64,000 nucleotides of DNA, taken from positions 1,922,001 to 1,986,000 of the forward strand of contig OZ242265.1 in NCBI GenBank assembly GCA_965207165.1. The letters run 5' to 3'. The notes beneath the pieces were generated by a model. It ran no database searches and was not told the origin of the DNA. It worked only from the letters and a program-made list of their open reading frames with translations. A program made the translations under genes and the position numbers. The DNA is from JAAXHV01 sp965207165 (lineage in GTDB: Bacteria > Pseudomonadota > Gammaproteobacteria > Eutrophobiales > Eutrophobiaceae). Of the stretch, positions 34,553 through 43,893 are shown one piece after another. Numbering within the stretch: the first letter of the stretch is position 1; each line of letters starts with the position of its first letter.

Positions 34553-34595
34553 GTGCTGTGTACATTAAAATGTTTGGGTTAAAAGTTTGAAACTT

Positions 34596-36848
34596 TTACT
34601 TTTTCGGTTTGATGGATGACACCTGCCGGTAGCCGCGCGGCAGGACGTTGCCGCGGCGGCCACGCTCGCCATGATAATGGTTCCAGTCCTTTGGTTTCAA
34701 GGTCAGGTGGCGCTTGCCGGATTCGAGGTGCAGCTTGTCTTTTCTGCCGAACACGGTGAGCGCAACCAGGTACTCCTCCCGGTTCTTCAGCCTGGCGGGC
34801 GGTATCTGCATGACCTTGACCCCCTTGCCCCTGGCCAGTTGCGGAAACTCGGTCAGGTCAGTCACCAGCAGGCGGCCCTCGGAACTGACGGCCGCGACCA
34901 GATCCTGTTTCTGGTCAGAAACCGGCACGGGGGGCAGGACCTGCGCGGACTGCGGCACGTTCAGCACGGCCTTGCCGGCTTTTGCCTTGGCGTACAGGTC
35001 GCCCAGGCTGACGACGAAGCCGTAGCCGGCGTCGGTGGAAAGGAAATACAACTGGCCGCTATCACCCAGCATGACGCCGTTGAACACGGCGCCGTCCGGC
35101 GGCGTCACCCAGCTTGACACAGGTTCGCCGTGGCTGCGCGCCGACGGCAGGATGTGCGAGGCGATGGAATAACAGCGCCCGGTCGAATCGAGAAATACGG
35201 CAAACTGGTTGCTGCGACCCATGGCGGCCTGCCTGAAACCGTCGCCGGCCCGGTAAGTCAGGGTCTGCGGGTCGATATCGTGGCCTTTCGCGGCGCGGAC
35301 CCAGCCCTTCTCCGACAAGACGACCGTAACCTGCTCCGTCGGCATCAACTGGGTCTCATCCATGGCCCTGGCTTCCTCCCGTTGTTCCAGGGGCGAGCGC
35401 CGATCATCGCCGAACTTTTCCATGTCAGCGCTGATTTCCCCTTTCACCAGGGTTTTCAGACGGGTATCCGAACCCAGTATCTGCTGCAACGACTCCCTTT
35501 CTTCCTGCAACTTGTCCAGTTCGCCGCGAATTTTTATCTCCTCCAGCTTCGCCAGGCGCCGCAACCTGAGGTCGAGGATGGCCTCCGCCTGGGTGTCCGA
35601 CAACCTGAATCGCAGCATCAACTCCTGTTTGGGATCGTCCTCCTCGCGCACGATGCGGATCACTTCATCGATGTTCAGGTAGGCCGTCATCAGGCCTTCC
35701 AGGACGTGGATGCGCTGCTCCACCTGTTCCAGGCGGTATTGCAGGCGCCGGCGCACCGTTTCCGTGCGGTACTGCAGCCACTCCTGCAAGATGGTCTTGA
35801 GGTCCTTGACCCGGGGCCGCCCGTTGATGCCGATCATGTTCAGGTTGACCCGGTAACTGCGCTCCAGGTCCGTGGTGGCGAACAGGTGCGACATCAGTTC
35901 CGCCAGGTTGACCCGGTTGGAGCGCGGGATAAATACCAGGCGGGTCGGGTTTTCATGGTCGGATTCGTCGCGCAGGTCCTCCAGCATGGGCAGTTTCTTT
36001 GCCTGCATCTGCGCCGCCACCTGTTCCAGGATACGATTGCCGGAGGTCTGGTAAGGCAACGCGGTCACGATGACGTTGCCGCTTTCCTTCTCCCACGTGG
36101 CCCGCAGTTTTACGGAACCGGTGCCATTGCGGTAGATCTCCAGGAGTTCTTCAGCGGGCGTGATGATCTCGGCCTCGGTGGGAAAGTCCGGGCCCTTGAC
36201 GTGTTTGAACAAGTCCTCGATCGTGCTCCGGGGCCGATCCAGCAGATGGATACAGGCGCCTGCCACCTCTCTCAGGTTATGGGGCGGGATATCGGTCGCC
36301 ATGCCGACGGCAATCCCCGTGCCCCCGTTCAGCAGGATGTTGGGCAAGCGCGCCGGCAATAACTTCGGCTCCTCCAAGGTGCCGTCAAAATTGGGCACCC
36401 AGTCAACGGTACCCTGCCCCAGTTCCGCCAGCAATACCTGGCTGTAGGGCTTGAGCCTGGATTCCGTGTAGCGCATGGCCGCGAACGACTTGGGATCGTC
36501 CATGGAACCCCAGTTGCCCTGGCCGTCGACGATGGGATAACGGTAACTGAACTCCTGCGCCATCAGCACCATGGCCTCGTAACAGGCGGTATCCCCGTGG
36601 GGATGGAACTTGCCGATGACGTCCCCCACCGTGCGCGCCGATTTCTTGAACTTGGCGGTTGCGCTCAGGCCGAGTTCCGACATGGCGTAGATGATGCGCC
36701 GCTGTACCGGCTTCAATCCATCGCCGATATGCGGCAGGGCCCGATCCAGAATGACATACATGGAGTAATCCAGGTATGCTTTTTCGGTAAATTCGTATAA
36801 TGGCTGGGTTTCGTTCTGCTCGAAATCCAGGATGAGATTTTCCGGCAT
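34596..36848 (-). CDS. parC: topoisomerase IV subunit A
   Basis: This 750-residue subunit has the catalytic Tyr127 in MRYTES, the QRDR stretch KFHPHGDTACYEAM and DGQGNWGSMDD, and a C-terminal beta-pinwheel (about 490-750). With ParE it decatenates chromosomes. The residue aligned with E. coli ParC Ser80 is Thr (Thr87), which also occurs naturally in type II topoisomerases. It follows parE in the same direction with a 68-base gap and precedes efp. Confidence 0.96.
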   Translation of the reverse strand: MPENLILDFEQNETQPLYEFTEKAYLDYSMYVILDRALPHIGDGLKPVQRRIIYAMSELGLSATAKFKKSARTVGDVIGKFHPHGDTACYEAMVLMAQEFSYRYPIVDGQGNWGSMDDPKSFAAMRYTESRLKPYSQVLLAELGQGTVDWVPNFDGTLEEPKLLPARLPNILLNGGTGIAVGMATDIPPHNLREVAGACIHLLDRPRSTIEDLFKHVKGPDFPTEAEIITPAEELLEIYRNGTGSVKLRATWEKESGNVIVTALPYQTSGNRILEQVAAQMQAKKLPMLEDLRDESDHENPTRLVFIPRSNRVNLAELMSHLFATTDLERSYRVNLNMIGINGRPRVKDLKTILQEWLQYRTETVRRRLQYRLEQVEQRIHVLEGLMTAYLNIDEVIRIVREEDDPKQELMLRFRLSDTQAEAILDLRLRRLAKLEEIKIRGELDKLQEERESLQQILGSDTRLKTLVKGEISADMEKFGDDRRSPLEQREEARAMDETQLMPTEQVTVVLSEKGWVRAAKGHDIDPQTLTYRAGDGFRQAAMGRSNQFAVFLDSTGRCYSIASHILPSARSHGEPVSSWVTPPDGAVFNGVMLGDSGQLYFLSTDAGYGFVVSLGDLYAKAKAGKAVLNVPQSAQVLPPVPVSDQKQDLVAAVSSEGRLLVTDLTEFPQLARGKGVKVMQIPPARLKNREEYLVALTVFGRKDKLHLESGKRHLTLKPKDWNHYHGERGRRGNVLPRGYRQVSSIKPKK

Positions 36849-36916
36849 TTAGCGATCCCTCTGGCGGAGTAAATCAGTATCAGGCAATCTACGGATTTCT
36901 GCCCGGGGTGTCAACT

Positions 36917-38803
36917 TTAGATCGTTGCCAGATCCCCCTTACTCTCCAGCCAGTCCTTGCGGTCCGGCGCACGCTTCTTCGCCAGCAGCATGTCCATCAT
37001 CTGGTCCGACTTGCTGTCGTCCGGCAGGGTCAGTTTCACCAGGCGGCGCGTCTCCTTTGCCATGGTGGATTCCCGCAACTGCATGGGGTTCATTTCGCCC
37101 AGGCCCTTGAAGCGCTGCACGTTGACCGTGCCCTTGATCTTCTCCGCGGCGATGCGGTCCAGCACGCCGGACTTCTCCGAATCGTCCAGGGCGTAGAACA
37201 CCTCCTTGCCGACATCGATGCGGTACAGCGGCGGCATGGCCACGTACACGTGGCCCGCGTGCACGAGCGGGCGGAAGTGTTTCAGGAACAGGGCGCACAG
37301 CAAGGTGGCGATGTGCAGGCCGTCCGAATCCGCATCGGCCAGGATGCAGATGCGGCCATAGCGCAACCGGGACAAGTCGCTCGAGCCCGGGTCCACGCCC
37401 AGCGCTACCGAGATATCGTGGACTTCCTTGGATGACAGCACCTGGCCCGGTTCCACCTCCCAGGTATTGAGGATCTTGCCCCGCAACGGCATCACCGCCT
37501 GGAATTCCCGGTCCCGGGCCTGCTTGGCGGAACCGCCGGCGGAATCCCCTTCCACCAGGAACAACTCGCTGTGGTCCGCGGACTGGCTGGCGCAATCCGC
37601 CAGCTTGCCGGGCAGCGCCGGGCCGCTGGTGATCTTCTTGCGGACAACGTTTTTGCCGGCCTTGAGGCGGCTTTGGGCATGGCGAATAGCCAGTTCCGCA
37701 ATCTTCTCACCGGTCTCCACGTGCTGGTGCAACCACTGGCTGAATGAGTCGCGCACTACACCGGAAACGAATGTCGTGCATTGCCGCGAGGCCAGCCGCT
37801 CCTTGGTCTGGCCCATGAATTGCGGATCGTTCATTTTTACCGAGAGCAGGTAGGCGCAGCGGTCCCAGACGTCTTCCGCGGTCAGCTTGACGCCGCGCGG
37901 CAACAGGTTGCGCGACTCGCAGAACTCCCTTAAGGCCTCCAGCAGGCCCTGGCGCAGGCCATTCACGTGGGTGCCGCCCTGGGACGTCGGCACCAGGTTG
38001 ACGTAACTCTCGGTGATCAGGTCGCCCGGTTCAGGCAGCCAGTGCACTGCCCAGTCTACTTGTTCGTCATTGCCTTGCATGGAACCGGTGAACGGTTCCG
38101 CGGGCAGCAGTTCGACACCCTCAAGCATGCTTGAGAGATAAGTGCTGACCCCGTCCTCATAATGCCACTCCGTGTCTTCATCATTGGCTTCATCGTTGAG
38201 CCTGACGGTGAGCCCGGGGCACAGCACCGCCTTGGCGCGCAGCAGGTGTTTCAGCCTTACCCTGGCAACCGTAACGCTGTCGAAGTAAACCGGGTCGGGC
38301 CAGAAGCGCAGGGTCGTGCCGGTATTGCGTTTACCGACCTCCCCTACTATTTCCAGCGGGCTGATGCGCTTGCCGTCGGCAAAGGCCATGTTGAATTCCT
38401 GGCCGTCCCGCTTCACCCAGACTTCCAGGTGTTTGGACAAGGCATTGACGACGGATACGCCCACACCGTGCAGGCCGCCGGAGAACTTGTAATTCTTGTC
38501 CGAGAACTTGCCGCCTGCGTGCAGGCGGGTCAGTATCACTTCCACACCGGGGAGGTTTTCCCCAGGGTGCTTGTCCACGGGCATGCCCCTGCCGTTATCC
38601 GTAACCGTGACGGAGTCGTCCCCGTGCAGGGTAACCTCAACCTTGTTCGCATGACCGATGATGGCCTCATCGACGCTGTTGTCGACGACTTCCTGCACCA
38701 TGTGGTTGGGCCGGGAGGTATCGGTGTACATCCCGGGACGCTTGCGCACCGGTTCGAGACCGGTTAATACTTCGATATCGGCGGCGGCGTAGGTGCTAGT
38801 CAT
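36917..38803 (-). CDS. parE: topoisomerase IV subunit B
   Basis: The 628-residue ATPase subunit has the GHKL motifs VQEVVDNSVDEAIIGHA and TDNGRGMPVD, and a TOPRIM domain with LVEGDSAGGSAKQARDREFQ and ILADADSDG. It supplies ATP-driven strand passage for ParC. Length favours ParE over GyrB, and the neighbour parC supports this. It heads the parE-parC-efp-helicase run; a cluster of REP-like palindromes lies upstream. Confidence 0.96.
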   Translation of the reverse strand: MTSTYAAADIEVLTGLEPVRKRPGMYTDTSRPNHMVQEVVDNSVDEAIIGHANKVEVTLHGDDSVTVTDNGRGMPVDKHPGENLPGVEVILTRLHAGGKFSDKNYKFSGGLHGVGVSVVNALSKHLEVWVKRDGQEFNMAFADGKRISPLEIVGEVGKRNTGTTLRFWPDPVYFDSVTVARVRLKHLLRAKAVLCPGLTVRLNDEANDEDTEWHYEDGVSTYLSSMLEGVELLPAEPFTGSMQGNDEQVDWAVHWLPEPGDLITESYVNLVPTSQGGTHVNGLRQGLLEALREFCESRNLLPRGVKLTAEDVWDRCAYLLSVKMNDPQFMGQTKERLASRQCTTFVSGVVRDSFSQWLHQHVETGEKIAELAIRHAQSRLKAGKNVVRKKITSGPALPGKLADCASQSADHSELFLVEGDSAGGSAKQARDREFQAVMPLRGKILNTWEVEPGQVLSSKEVHDISVALGVDPGSSDLSRLRYGRICILADADSDGLHIATLLCALFLKHFRPLVHAGHVYVAMPPLYRIDVGKEVFYALDDSEKSGVLDRIAAEKIKGTVNVQRFKGLGEMNPMQLRESTMAKETRRLVKLTLPDDSKSDQMMDMLLAKKRAPDRKDWLESKGDLATI

Positions 38804-38823
38804 GGGCGGGTGTTTATTATACT

Positions 38824-38947
38824 GGATTCCTGCCTGCGCAGGAATGACGATCTGGCAGGATTCACGATCTGTTCCGGGTTCCGGTATGCACCGGAATGAC
38901 GCGCCGGGTTCCTGCTTGCGCAGAACCTGCCCCTGCGAAAGCAGGGG
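38824..38947. repeat. cluster of REP-like palindromes
   Basis: In the 154-base gap between parE and DUF3501 at least three palindromic units occur: ATTCCTGC-ctgc-GCAGGAAT (38826-38845), a TCCGGT/ACCGGA unit near 38876-38895, and CCCCTGC-gaaa-GCAGGGG (38930-38947). I see no gene here. Confidence 0.75.
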
Positions 38948-38957
38948 AACGACGATT

Positions 38958-39557
38958 TCAATCTATGTCGTTGACAAGCGACTGGCGGATTTCTGCCGGT
39001 ATGGGGGACAGCTGGTGCGTGTACTCCCGGTGGCTGATGCCTGCGGAGATTTCCGCGCCCTGTCTCAAGGCGCTGATGTCTTCCCGGGTCAGTTCGAAGC
39101 GCATGAAGTGAACGGACGAGGTTTTGGTTTCGGTTTCGCGTTCCAGGTCTTCATCGCAGACCGGGATGATAACCGGCCCGGCGCCGGCGCGCATCCAGAC
39201 GCAGTCCTCTACGCCGACCAGTTTCGCCAGCATTTCCTCGCGTTCTGCCCGGTCGTCGTACTCCAGCATGAAGGTGGCCTTCCAGTTGCTTCCATCCGGG
39301 ATCAGCGGGTTATAGGCTGCCAGTTCCTCCTCGATGCCGGCGCGCTCGAAAATCTTCTCTATACGCAGCATTTCCTGCACCTGGTACTGTATGGTGAGGC
39401 GGTCCTCGAAATACAGGTTGGCGTTGGGGCCCAAAGGCAGGCGCCGCGTTTTCTTGTGGGCCATCACCCTGGCGCGAAACTCACTGCGGATCTCGGCGTA
39501 GTTCTCCAGCGGGTACAGGTCTTGCCTGGTTAATTCAGCCGGCATGCCCGGTCTCAC
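38958..39557 (-). CDS. DUF3501 family protein
   Basis: The 199-residue protein matches DUF3501, a family usually found with rubrerythrin and an Fe-S protein, as here. Stretches such as LTRQDLYPLENYAEIR and RRLPLGPNANLYFEDRLTIQY are typical. No catalytic site is apparent; the C-terminal half has FELTREDISALRQGAEISAG. It overlaps the Fe-S gene by 4 bases. A role in assembling or supporting the partner Fe-S protein is a guess from context. Confidence 0.88.
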   Translation of the reverse strand: MRPGMPAELTRQDLYPLENYAEIRSEFRARVMAHKKTRRLPLGPNANLYFEDRLTIQYQVQEMLRIEKIFERAGIEEELAAYNPLIPDGSNWKATFMLEYDDRAEREEMLAKLVGVEDCVWMRAGAGPVIIPVCDEDLERETETKTSSVHFMRFELTREDISALRQGAEISAGISHREYTHQLSPIPAEIRQSLVNDID

Positions 39558-40897
39558 AGGCCGTAGGCGTGTCTCAGCAGGGAGAACGGGGAGTCGGCAA
39601 CGTCACCGTGTTCCTCACCCAGGCCGTGCTGTATTTGCGCACCCGCCATGGGGCAATCGCTGACGTAATGTGCGGCTTCGGCCTGCCTGACCTTGTTCAC
39701 CACCGGGCGGCATATCTTCATCGAAACCTCGTGAGACTCGGCCTTGACCGCGTAGGTGCCGTCATGGCCCGAGCAGCGTTCTATCACGTCAATCTCCGTA
39801 TCCGGCACCAGCGCCAGTACGTCGCGGGTTTTCAGGCCGATATTCTGGACCCGCTGATGGCAGGGCGCATGGTACGATACCTTGCCGAGAGAGTGTTTGA
39901 ATTCCGTGTTCAACTTCCCTTCCCTGTGCCGCAGCATGAGGTACTCGAACGGGTCGTAGAACGCCTGCCGCACCCGTTCCACGTCCGCATCTTCCGGGAA
40001 CATCAGGGGAAGTTCCTGCTTGAACATCAATACGCAGGAGGGAATGGGCGCGACGATGTCCCAGCCCTGCTCCACCAGCGCAAGCAACTGGGGGATATTG
40101 ACATCTTTTGCCTGCTCGACCGCGTCCAGGTCGCCCAGTTCGAGTTTGGGCATGCCGCAGCAGGCCTCCTTGTCGGCCAGGGAAACCGGGATGCCGTTAT
40201 GCTCGAATACGGCAATAAGGTCTTCCGCCACCCGGGGCGTATTCCGGTTACAGTAACAGGTTACGAACAGGGCGACCTTGCCCGTGGTACGGCCGGCCGC
40301 TGCAACCGTGGCTGCGCCGGGTTGCCTGTTCTTTACCCGGCTGCGCAACGACCTTGAGTGGAACTCCGGCAAAGGTGCATCCGCATGGATGCCCACCGTT
40401 TTTTCCAGCAGTTTGCGCAGCGGGCGCGATTTATTCGCCGCATTGACCGTTTGCGCAACGACAGGGATACCGGCGAGACTACCCACCGCCTGTGTCGAAG
40501 TCAGCGCCCTGTCGCGCCATTTCGTCCTGCCCTGTTTGAAGGTCACCGCCTTGGCGCGCAGCATGAGGTGGGGGAAATCCACGTTCCATTCGTGAGGCGG
40601 CACATAAGGGCACTTCGTCATGTAACAGAGATCACACAGGTAGCAGTGCTCCACCACCTTGCCGTAGTCCGCCTTATCCACCCCGTCCACTTCCATGGTA
40701 TCGGACTCATCCACCAGGTCGAACAGGGTGGGGAACGCGTTGCACAGGCTGACGCAGCGGCGGCAGCCGTGGCAGATATCGAATACGCGTTCGAGTTCCG
40801 CGTCCACGCTCTCCTGGTCGTAGTAGTCCGCCTGTTTCCAATCGATGGCATGACGGACGGGCGCCTCCAGGCTGCCTTCGCGAATATCTGTGCTCAC
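39554..40897 (-). CDS. GlpC/HdrD-like Fe-S oxidoreductase
   Basis: This 447-residue protein has two ferredoxin-type cluster motifs near the N-terminus (CHGCRRCVSLC and CYLCDLCYMTKC) and two CCG domains, with ACCGMPKLELG and, later, YHAPCHQRVQNIG with SDCPMAGAQIQ. This is the layout of heterodisulfide reductase subunit D and the anaerobic glycerol-3-phosphate dehydrogenase subunit GlpC. It starts with GTG. Between the rubrerythrin and DUF3501 genes it probably passes electrons to rubrerythrin for peroxide reduction; the electron donor is unknown. Confidence 0.88.
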   Translation of the reverse strand: MSTDIREGSLEAPVRHAIDWKQADYYDQESVDAELERVFDICHGCRRCVSLCNAFPTLFDLVDESDTMEVDGVDKADYGKVVEHCYLCDLCYMTKCPYVPPHEWNVDFPHLMLRAKAVTFKQGRTKWRDRALTSTQAVGSLAGIPVVAQTVNAANKSRPLRKLLEKTVGIHADAPLPEFHSRSLRSRVKNRQPGAATVAAAGRTTGKVALFVTCYCNRNTPRVAEDLIAVFEHNGIPVSLADKEACCGMPKLELGDLDAVEQAKDVNIPQLLALVEQGWDIVAPIPSCVLMFKQELPLMFPEDADVERVRQAFYDPFEYLMLRHREGKLNTEFKHSLGKVSYHAPCHQRVQNIGLKTRDVLALVPDTEIDVIERCSGHDGTYAVKAESHEVSMKICRPVVNKVRQAEAAHYVSDCPMAGAQIQHGLGEEHGDVADSPFSLLRHAYGL

Positions 40898-40915
40898 AGG
40901 ATTTTACCGGTCCTC

Positions 40916-40943
40916 AAAAAAAGAACCGGGCACAGGCCCGGCT
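40916..40943 (-). terminator. rho-independent terminator after rubrerythrin
   Basis: On the minus strand GAGCCGGGC-ctgt-GCCCGGTTC (9-bp stem with one G-T pair) is followed by TTTTTTT. It lies between the rubrerythrin stop and the Fe-S gene, so the downstream genes are probably expressed at a lower level by read-through. Confidence 0.85.
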
Positions 40944-40969
40944 CTCCGTTCTGCTCAGGCCCGGGCCAC

Positions 40970-41389
40970 TCAGGCGTCGAGGTTGTCCAGCGCTTTTTGA
41001 AAGCGGTTGGCATGGGAACGCTCCGCCTTGGCGAGGGTCTCAAACCAGTCGGCAATCTCATCGAGGCTTTCGTCCCGGGCGGTCCTGGCCATACCCGGAT
41101 ACATGTCGGTGTATTCATAGGTCTCACCCGCAATGGCGGCTTTCAGGTTGTTTTCGGTAGAGCCAATCGGCTCGCCGGTTGCGGGATCTCCCACCTCTTC
41201 CAGGTATTCCAGGTGGCCGTGGGCATGGCCGGTCTCACCTTCGGCGGTGGAACGGAAAACGGCAGACACATCGTTGAAACCCTCTACATCCGCTTTCTGG
41301 GCAAAATACAGGTAACGGCGGTTAGCCTGTGATTCACCTGCAAATGCTGCTTTCAGGTTTTCTTCTGTTTTGGTACCTTTCAAACTCAT
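40970..41389 (-). CDS. rubrerythrin (di-iron domain only)
   Basis: The 139-residue protein has the ferritin-like di-iron ligands in AFAGESQANRRYLYFA, AEGETGHAHGHLEYL and AKAERSHANRFQKAL, but no C-terminal rubredoxin domain. It is therefore a short rubrerythrin that needs another electron carrier, likely the adjacent Fe-S protein. Such proteins reduce hydrogen peroxide in the cytoplasm. GGAGG lies about 7 bases before the ATG and a near-consensus promoter lies upstream. Confidence 0.93.
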   Translation of the reverse strand: MSLKGTKTEENLKAAFAGESQANRRYLYFAQKADVEGFNDVSAVFRSTAEGETGHAHGHLEYLEEVGDPATGEPIGSTENNLKAAIAGETYEYTDMYPGMARTARDESLDEIADWFETLAKAERSHANRFQKALDNLDA

Positions 41390-41453
41390 CGGACTTCCTC
41401 CCAGTCAAATCTGGCTGACTTATGATTATTCGTACGGGTGCAACGTAACTATG

Positions 41454-41482
41454 AATTTAGCCGACCTGGCCGATAGTGTCAA
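41454..41482 (-). promoter_or_regulatory. rubrerythrin promoter (near-consensus sigma-70)
   Basis: On the minus strand TTGACA (41477-41482) and TAAATT (41454-41459) are 17 bases apart. The -35 is perfect and the -10 has five of six bases. It is 65 bases upstream of the rubrerythrin ATG, so expression is expected to be high. Confidence 0.8.
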
Positions 41483-41601
41483 CTTGATAAATCGGGCTGT
41501 TTCATTGTATTTTTTTATCGCAAATATAGGTTTTATCAATAAGGTGTGTAAATCATTGAGTTATTGATACAATTCCGGCATCAACGACAGGAGGCGAGCT
41601 T

Positions 41602-41850
41602 GTGTCCGAAAAAAAACCCGAAATAGATTTTGAGAAAGCGCTGGCTGAACTGGAACAACTCGTTGAAACCATGGAAAAAGGCGAGCTCACCCTGGAAGAA
41701 TCCCTGAAACACTTCGAACGCGGGGTAACCCTGACCCGCGCCTGCCAGCAGGCCCTGGCAGATGCAGAACAGAAAGTGCGCATCCTGACCCGGAACAGCG
41801 AGACGGAAGAACTGGCGGAATTTGCGGCAGATAGTGATAATGATGGGTGA
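41602..41850 (+). CDS. xseB: exodeoxyribonuclease VII small subunit
   Basis: The 82-residue protein has the XseB sequence FEKALAELEQLVETMEKGEL and TLEESLKHFERGVTLTRACQ. With XseA it degrades single-stranded DNA. It starts with GTG, preceded by GGAGG at 8 bases. Its TGA overlaps the ATG of a possible ispA start (TGATG), as in the common xseB-ispA pair. The acidic C-terminal tail is typical. Confidence 0.93.
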   Translation: MSEKKPEIDFEKALAELEQLVETMEKGELTLEESLKHFERGVTLTRACQQALADAEQKVRILTRNSETEELAEFAADSDNDG

Positions 41851-41885
41851 TGGGGTACAGACCCCCGCTTACGATGCGCGGGGGC

Positions 41886-42797
41886 ATGCTTAATCCTGTT
41901 CCCGATAAGCGCTTTTCCGCACGGCTGGCAGAATACCAGGCCCGGGTGGAAGCCGCTCTCGACCGCTGGTTGCCGGCGGCGACGGAAAAACCCGAATCGT
42001 TGAACGAAGCCGTTCGCTATTCGGTTTTCGGCGGCGGCAAGCGCGTCAGGCCGGTACTGGTGTACGCCGGCGGTGAAGCCTTCAACGCCGAACCTGCAGC
42101 ACTGGATGGCTGCGCCTGCGCCGTGGAGATGATCCACACCTATTCGCTTATCCACGACGACCTGCCGGCTATGGACGACGATGACTTGCGCCGCGGAAGA
42201 CCGACCTGCCATAAAGCCTATGACGACGCCACCGCCATCCTGGCCGGCGATGCCTTGCAGGCCCTGGCTTTCCAGGTTCTGGTAGAAGACCCCGGCATCA
42301 GCGTGCCGGCCGAACAACGTTTGAAGATGATCGATACCCTGGCGCTGGCTGCCGGCCCGGGCGGCATGACCGGCGGGCAGGCCATCGACCTGGAGGCGGA
42401 GGACAAGAAGCTGGGCCTGCACGAACTGCAGGACATGCACTCGCGCAAGACCGGCGCATTGATCAGGGCCAGCGTTGAACTCGGCGCGCTATGCTCCGGG
42501 GCGGTAGATGAACAACAGTTTCAAAACGTCTCCCGCTATGCGGACTGCATCGGCCTGGCTTTCCAGATTCACGACGACGTCCTCGACATCGAGAGCGACA
42601 CCGAAACGCTGGGCAAACCCCAGGGTTCAGACCTGGAACGGAACAAGTCCACCTATCCGAACCTGCTGGGCCTGGATGGGGCAAAACAGGCAGCCCGTGA
42701 CAAGCTGGACGAAGCCCTGAACCACCTGTCGGAGTTTGATGAAAAAGCGGATATGTTGCGCCAGATAGCTCTCTTTATCGTAAACAGGAATAGCTGA
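41886..42797 (+). CDS. ispA: farnesyl diphosphate synthase
   Basis: The trans-prenyltransferase has two Asp-rich motifs, IHDDLPAMDDDDLRRG and IHDDVLDIESDTETLG, with GGGKRVRPVLVYAGG. It condenses isopentenyl and geranyl diphosphates. I chose MLNPVPDKRF (303 residues); starts at 41850 (overlapping the xseB stop as TGATG) or GTG 41847 would add 12-13 residues and are equally possible. The usual next gene dxs is absent; a palindromic element follows 8 bases after the stop. Confidence 0.93.
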   Translation: MLNPVPDKRFSARLAEYQARVEAALDRWLPAATEKPESLNEAVRYSVFGGGKRVRPVLVYAGGEAFNAEPAALDGCACAVEMIHTYSLIHDDLPAMDDDDLRRGRPTCHKAYDDATAILAGDALQALAFQVLVEDPGISVPAEQRLKMIDTLALAAGPGGMTGGQAIDLEAEDKKLGLHELQDMHSRKTGALIRASVELGALCSGAVDEQQFQNVSRYADCIGLAFQIHDDVLDIESDTETLGKPQGSDLERNKSTYPNLLGLDGAKQAARDKLDEALNHLSEFDEKADMLRQIALFIVNRNS

Positions 42798-42805
42798 CAC
42801 CGGGG

Positions 42806-42978
42806 AGGTCTGGATAGCCTTTTTAAGACCCGCTGTGAATACATCCCTGTACGTTCATTGCGCCCATCCATGGGCGCAACCCTATGGGCGGCTAGCGCCG
42901 TGCAAATCGTCTGTCCTGACGATTTGTTACCATCCGCTGTCCCTGCGGATGATAGTCTTAAAAAGGCTATCCAGACCT
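42806..42978. repeat. CGCTGTGAATACATCC-core palindromic element, long form
   Basis: Perfect 24-base inverted arms (42806-42829 and 42955-42978, starting AGGTCTGGATAGCC) enclose a core CGCTGTGAATACATCC and several smaller hairpins: TTGCGCCC-atcca-TGGGCGCAA, AAATCGTC with GACGATTT, and CATCCGC-tgtccct-GCGGATG. It sits between the convergent ispA and mazG genes. The short form is at 60582-60684. I have no defined function for it. Confidence 0.8.
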
Positions 42979-42988
42979 GCTCACAATG

Positions 42989-43756
42989 CTAGAGTTCATT
43001 TTTTGACTGTTCCCATAACATATCCATTCTCTCCATTGTTGCGGTTTCAAGATTTTCTCCGTTCGCCTCTAATGTTGATTGTATAAAGCGGAAGCGCTGT
43101 TCGAACTTGTTGTTGGCCTCGCGCAAGGCTGTTTCCGGGTTGATCTCCAGGTGCCTGGCGAGGTTGATGGCCGCAAAGAATACATCGCCCAGTTCGGCCT
43201 GCAGGCGGGAGCGTCCCTCCCCTGCCGCCATTCCCTGTTTCAGTTCATCGACTTCCTCTTCAACCTTGGCCAGTACCGGGGCCGGTTCGTCCCAGTCGAA
43301 GCCTGCCTGGGCCGCGCGTTTTTGCAGTTTCTCCGCCCGCAACATTGCCGGCAATGCCCTGGCGACGGTGCCGAGATAATCCCCGCCGCGCTCCTCCCGC
43401 TTCATCTTTCTCCAGTTACTCTTCACTTCCTCGACCGAGTTCAACTGCTGCCCGGCAAAGACATGGGGATGTCTTCTCTCCAGTTTCTCGCAGACGGCGC
43501 CGACTACGCCGGCAAAATCGAAGCTGCCGGCTTCGGACGCCATTTGCGAATAAAAGACAACATGGAACAATAAATCCCCCAGTTCATCCCGGATTTCTTC
43601 CGTATTGTTTTGCTCGATGGCATCGACCAGTTCGTATATCTCCTCCAGCGTATAGGGGACAATGGATTCCATCGTCTGTTCCCTGTCCCAGGGGCATCCG
43701 CTATCGGGGTCGCGCAATGCGCTCATGATATCGATTAGTTTTTCAATAGCCTTCAT
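42989..43756 (-). CDS. mazG: nucleoside triphosphate pyrophosphohydrolase
   Basis: The 255-residue protein starts MKAIEKLIDIMSALRDP, followed by GCPWDREQTMESIVPYTLEE, diagnostic of MazG, with EIRDELGDLLFHVVFY and a second repeat with LGDVFFAAINLARH. It hydrolyses NTPs to NMP and pyrophosphate. The gene is convergent with ispA and divergent from the HNH nuclease gene. Confidence 0.95.
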   Translation of the reverse strand: MKAIEKLIDIMSALRDPDSGCPWDREQTMESIVPYTLEEIYELVDAIEQNNTEEIRDELGDLLFHVVFYSQMASEAGSFDFAGVVGAVCEKLERRHPHVFAGQQLNSVEEVKSNWRKMKREERGGDYLGTVARALPAMLRAEKLQKRAAQAGFDWDEPAPVLAKVEEEVDELKQGMAAGEGRSRLQAELGDVFFAAINLARHLEINPETALREANNKFEQRFRFIQSTLEANGENLETATMERMDMLWEQSKNEL

Positions 43757-43893
43757 TTTAACTTTCCTGCAAAAATGGCTTGTAATATCTTAATTTTCTG
43801 GTAGTTTTTGATTGTTAAGGTTCCTGACGGAAAACATGACGGCCTGCCGGGTCCCTCTGGTTACGGCAGGGCATGCGATTACCGGATTAAAAC

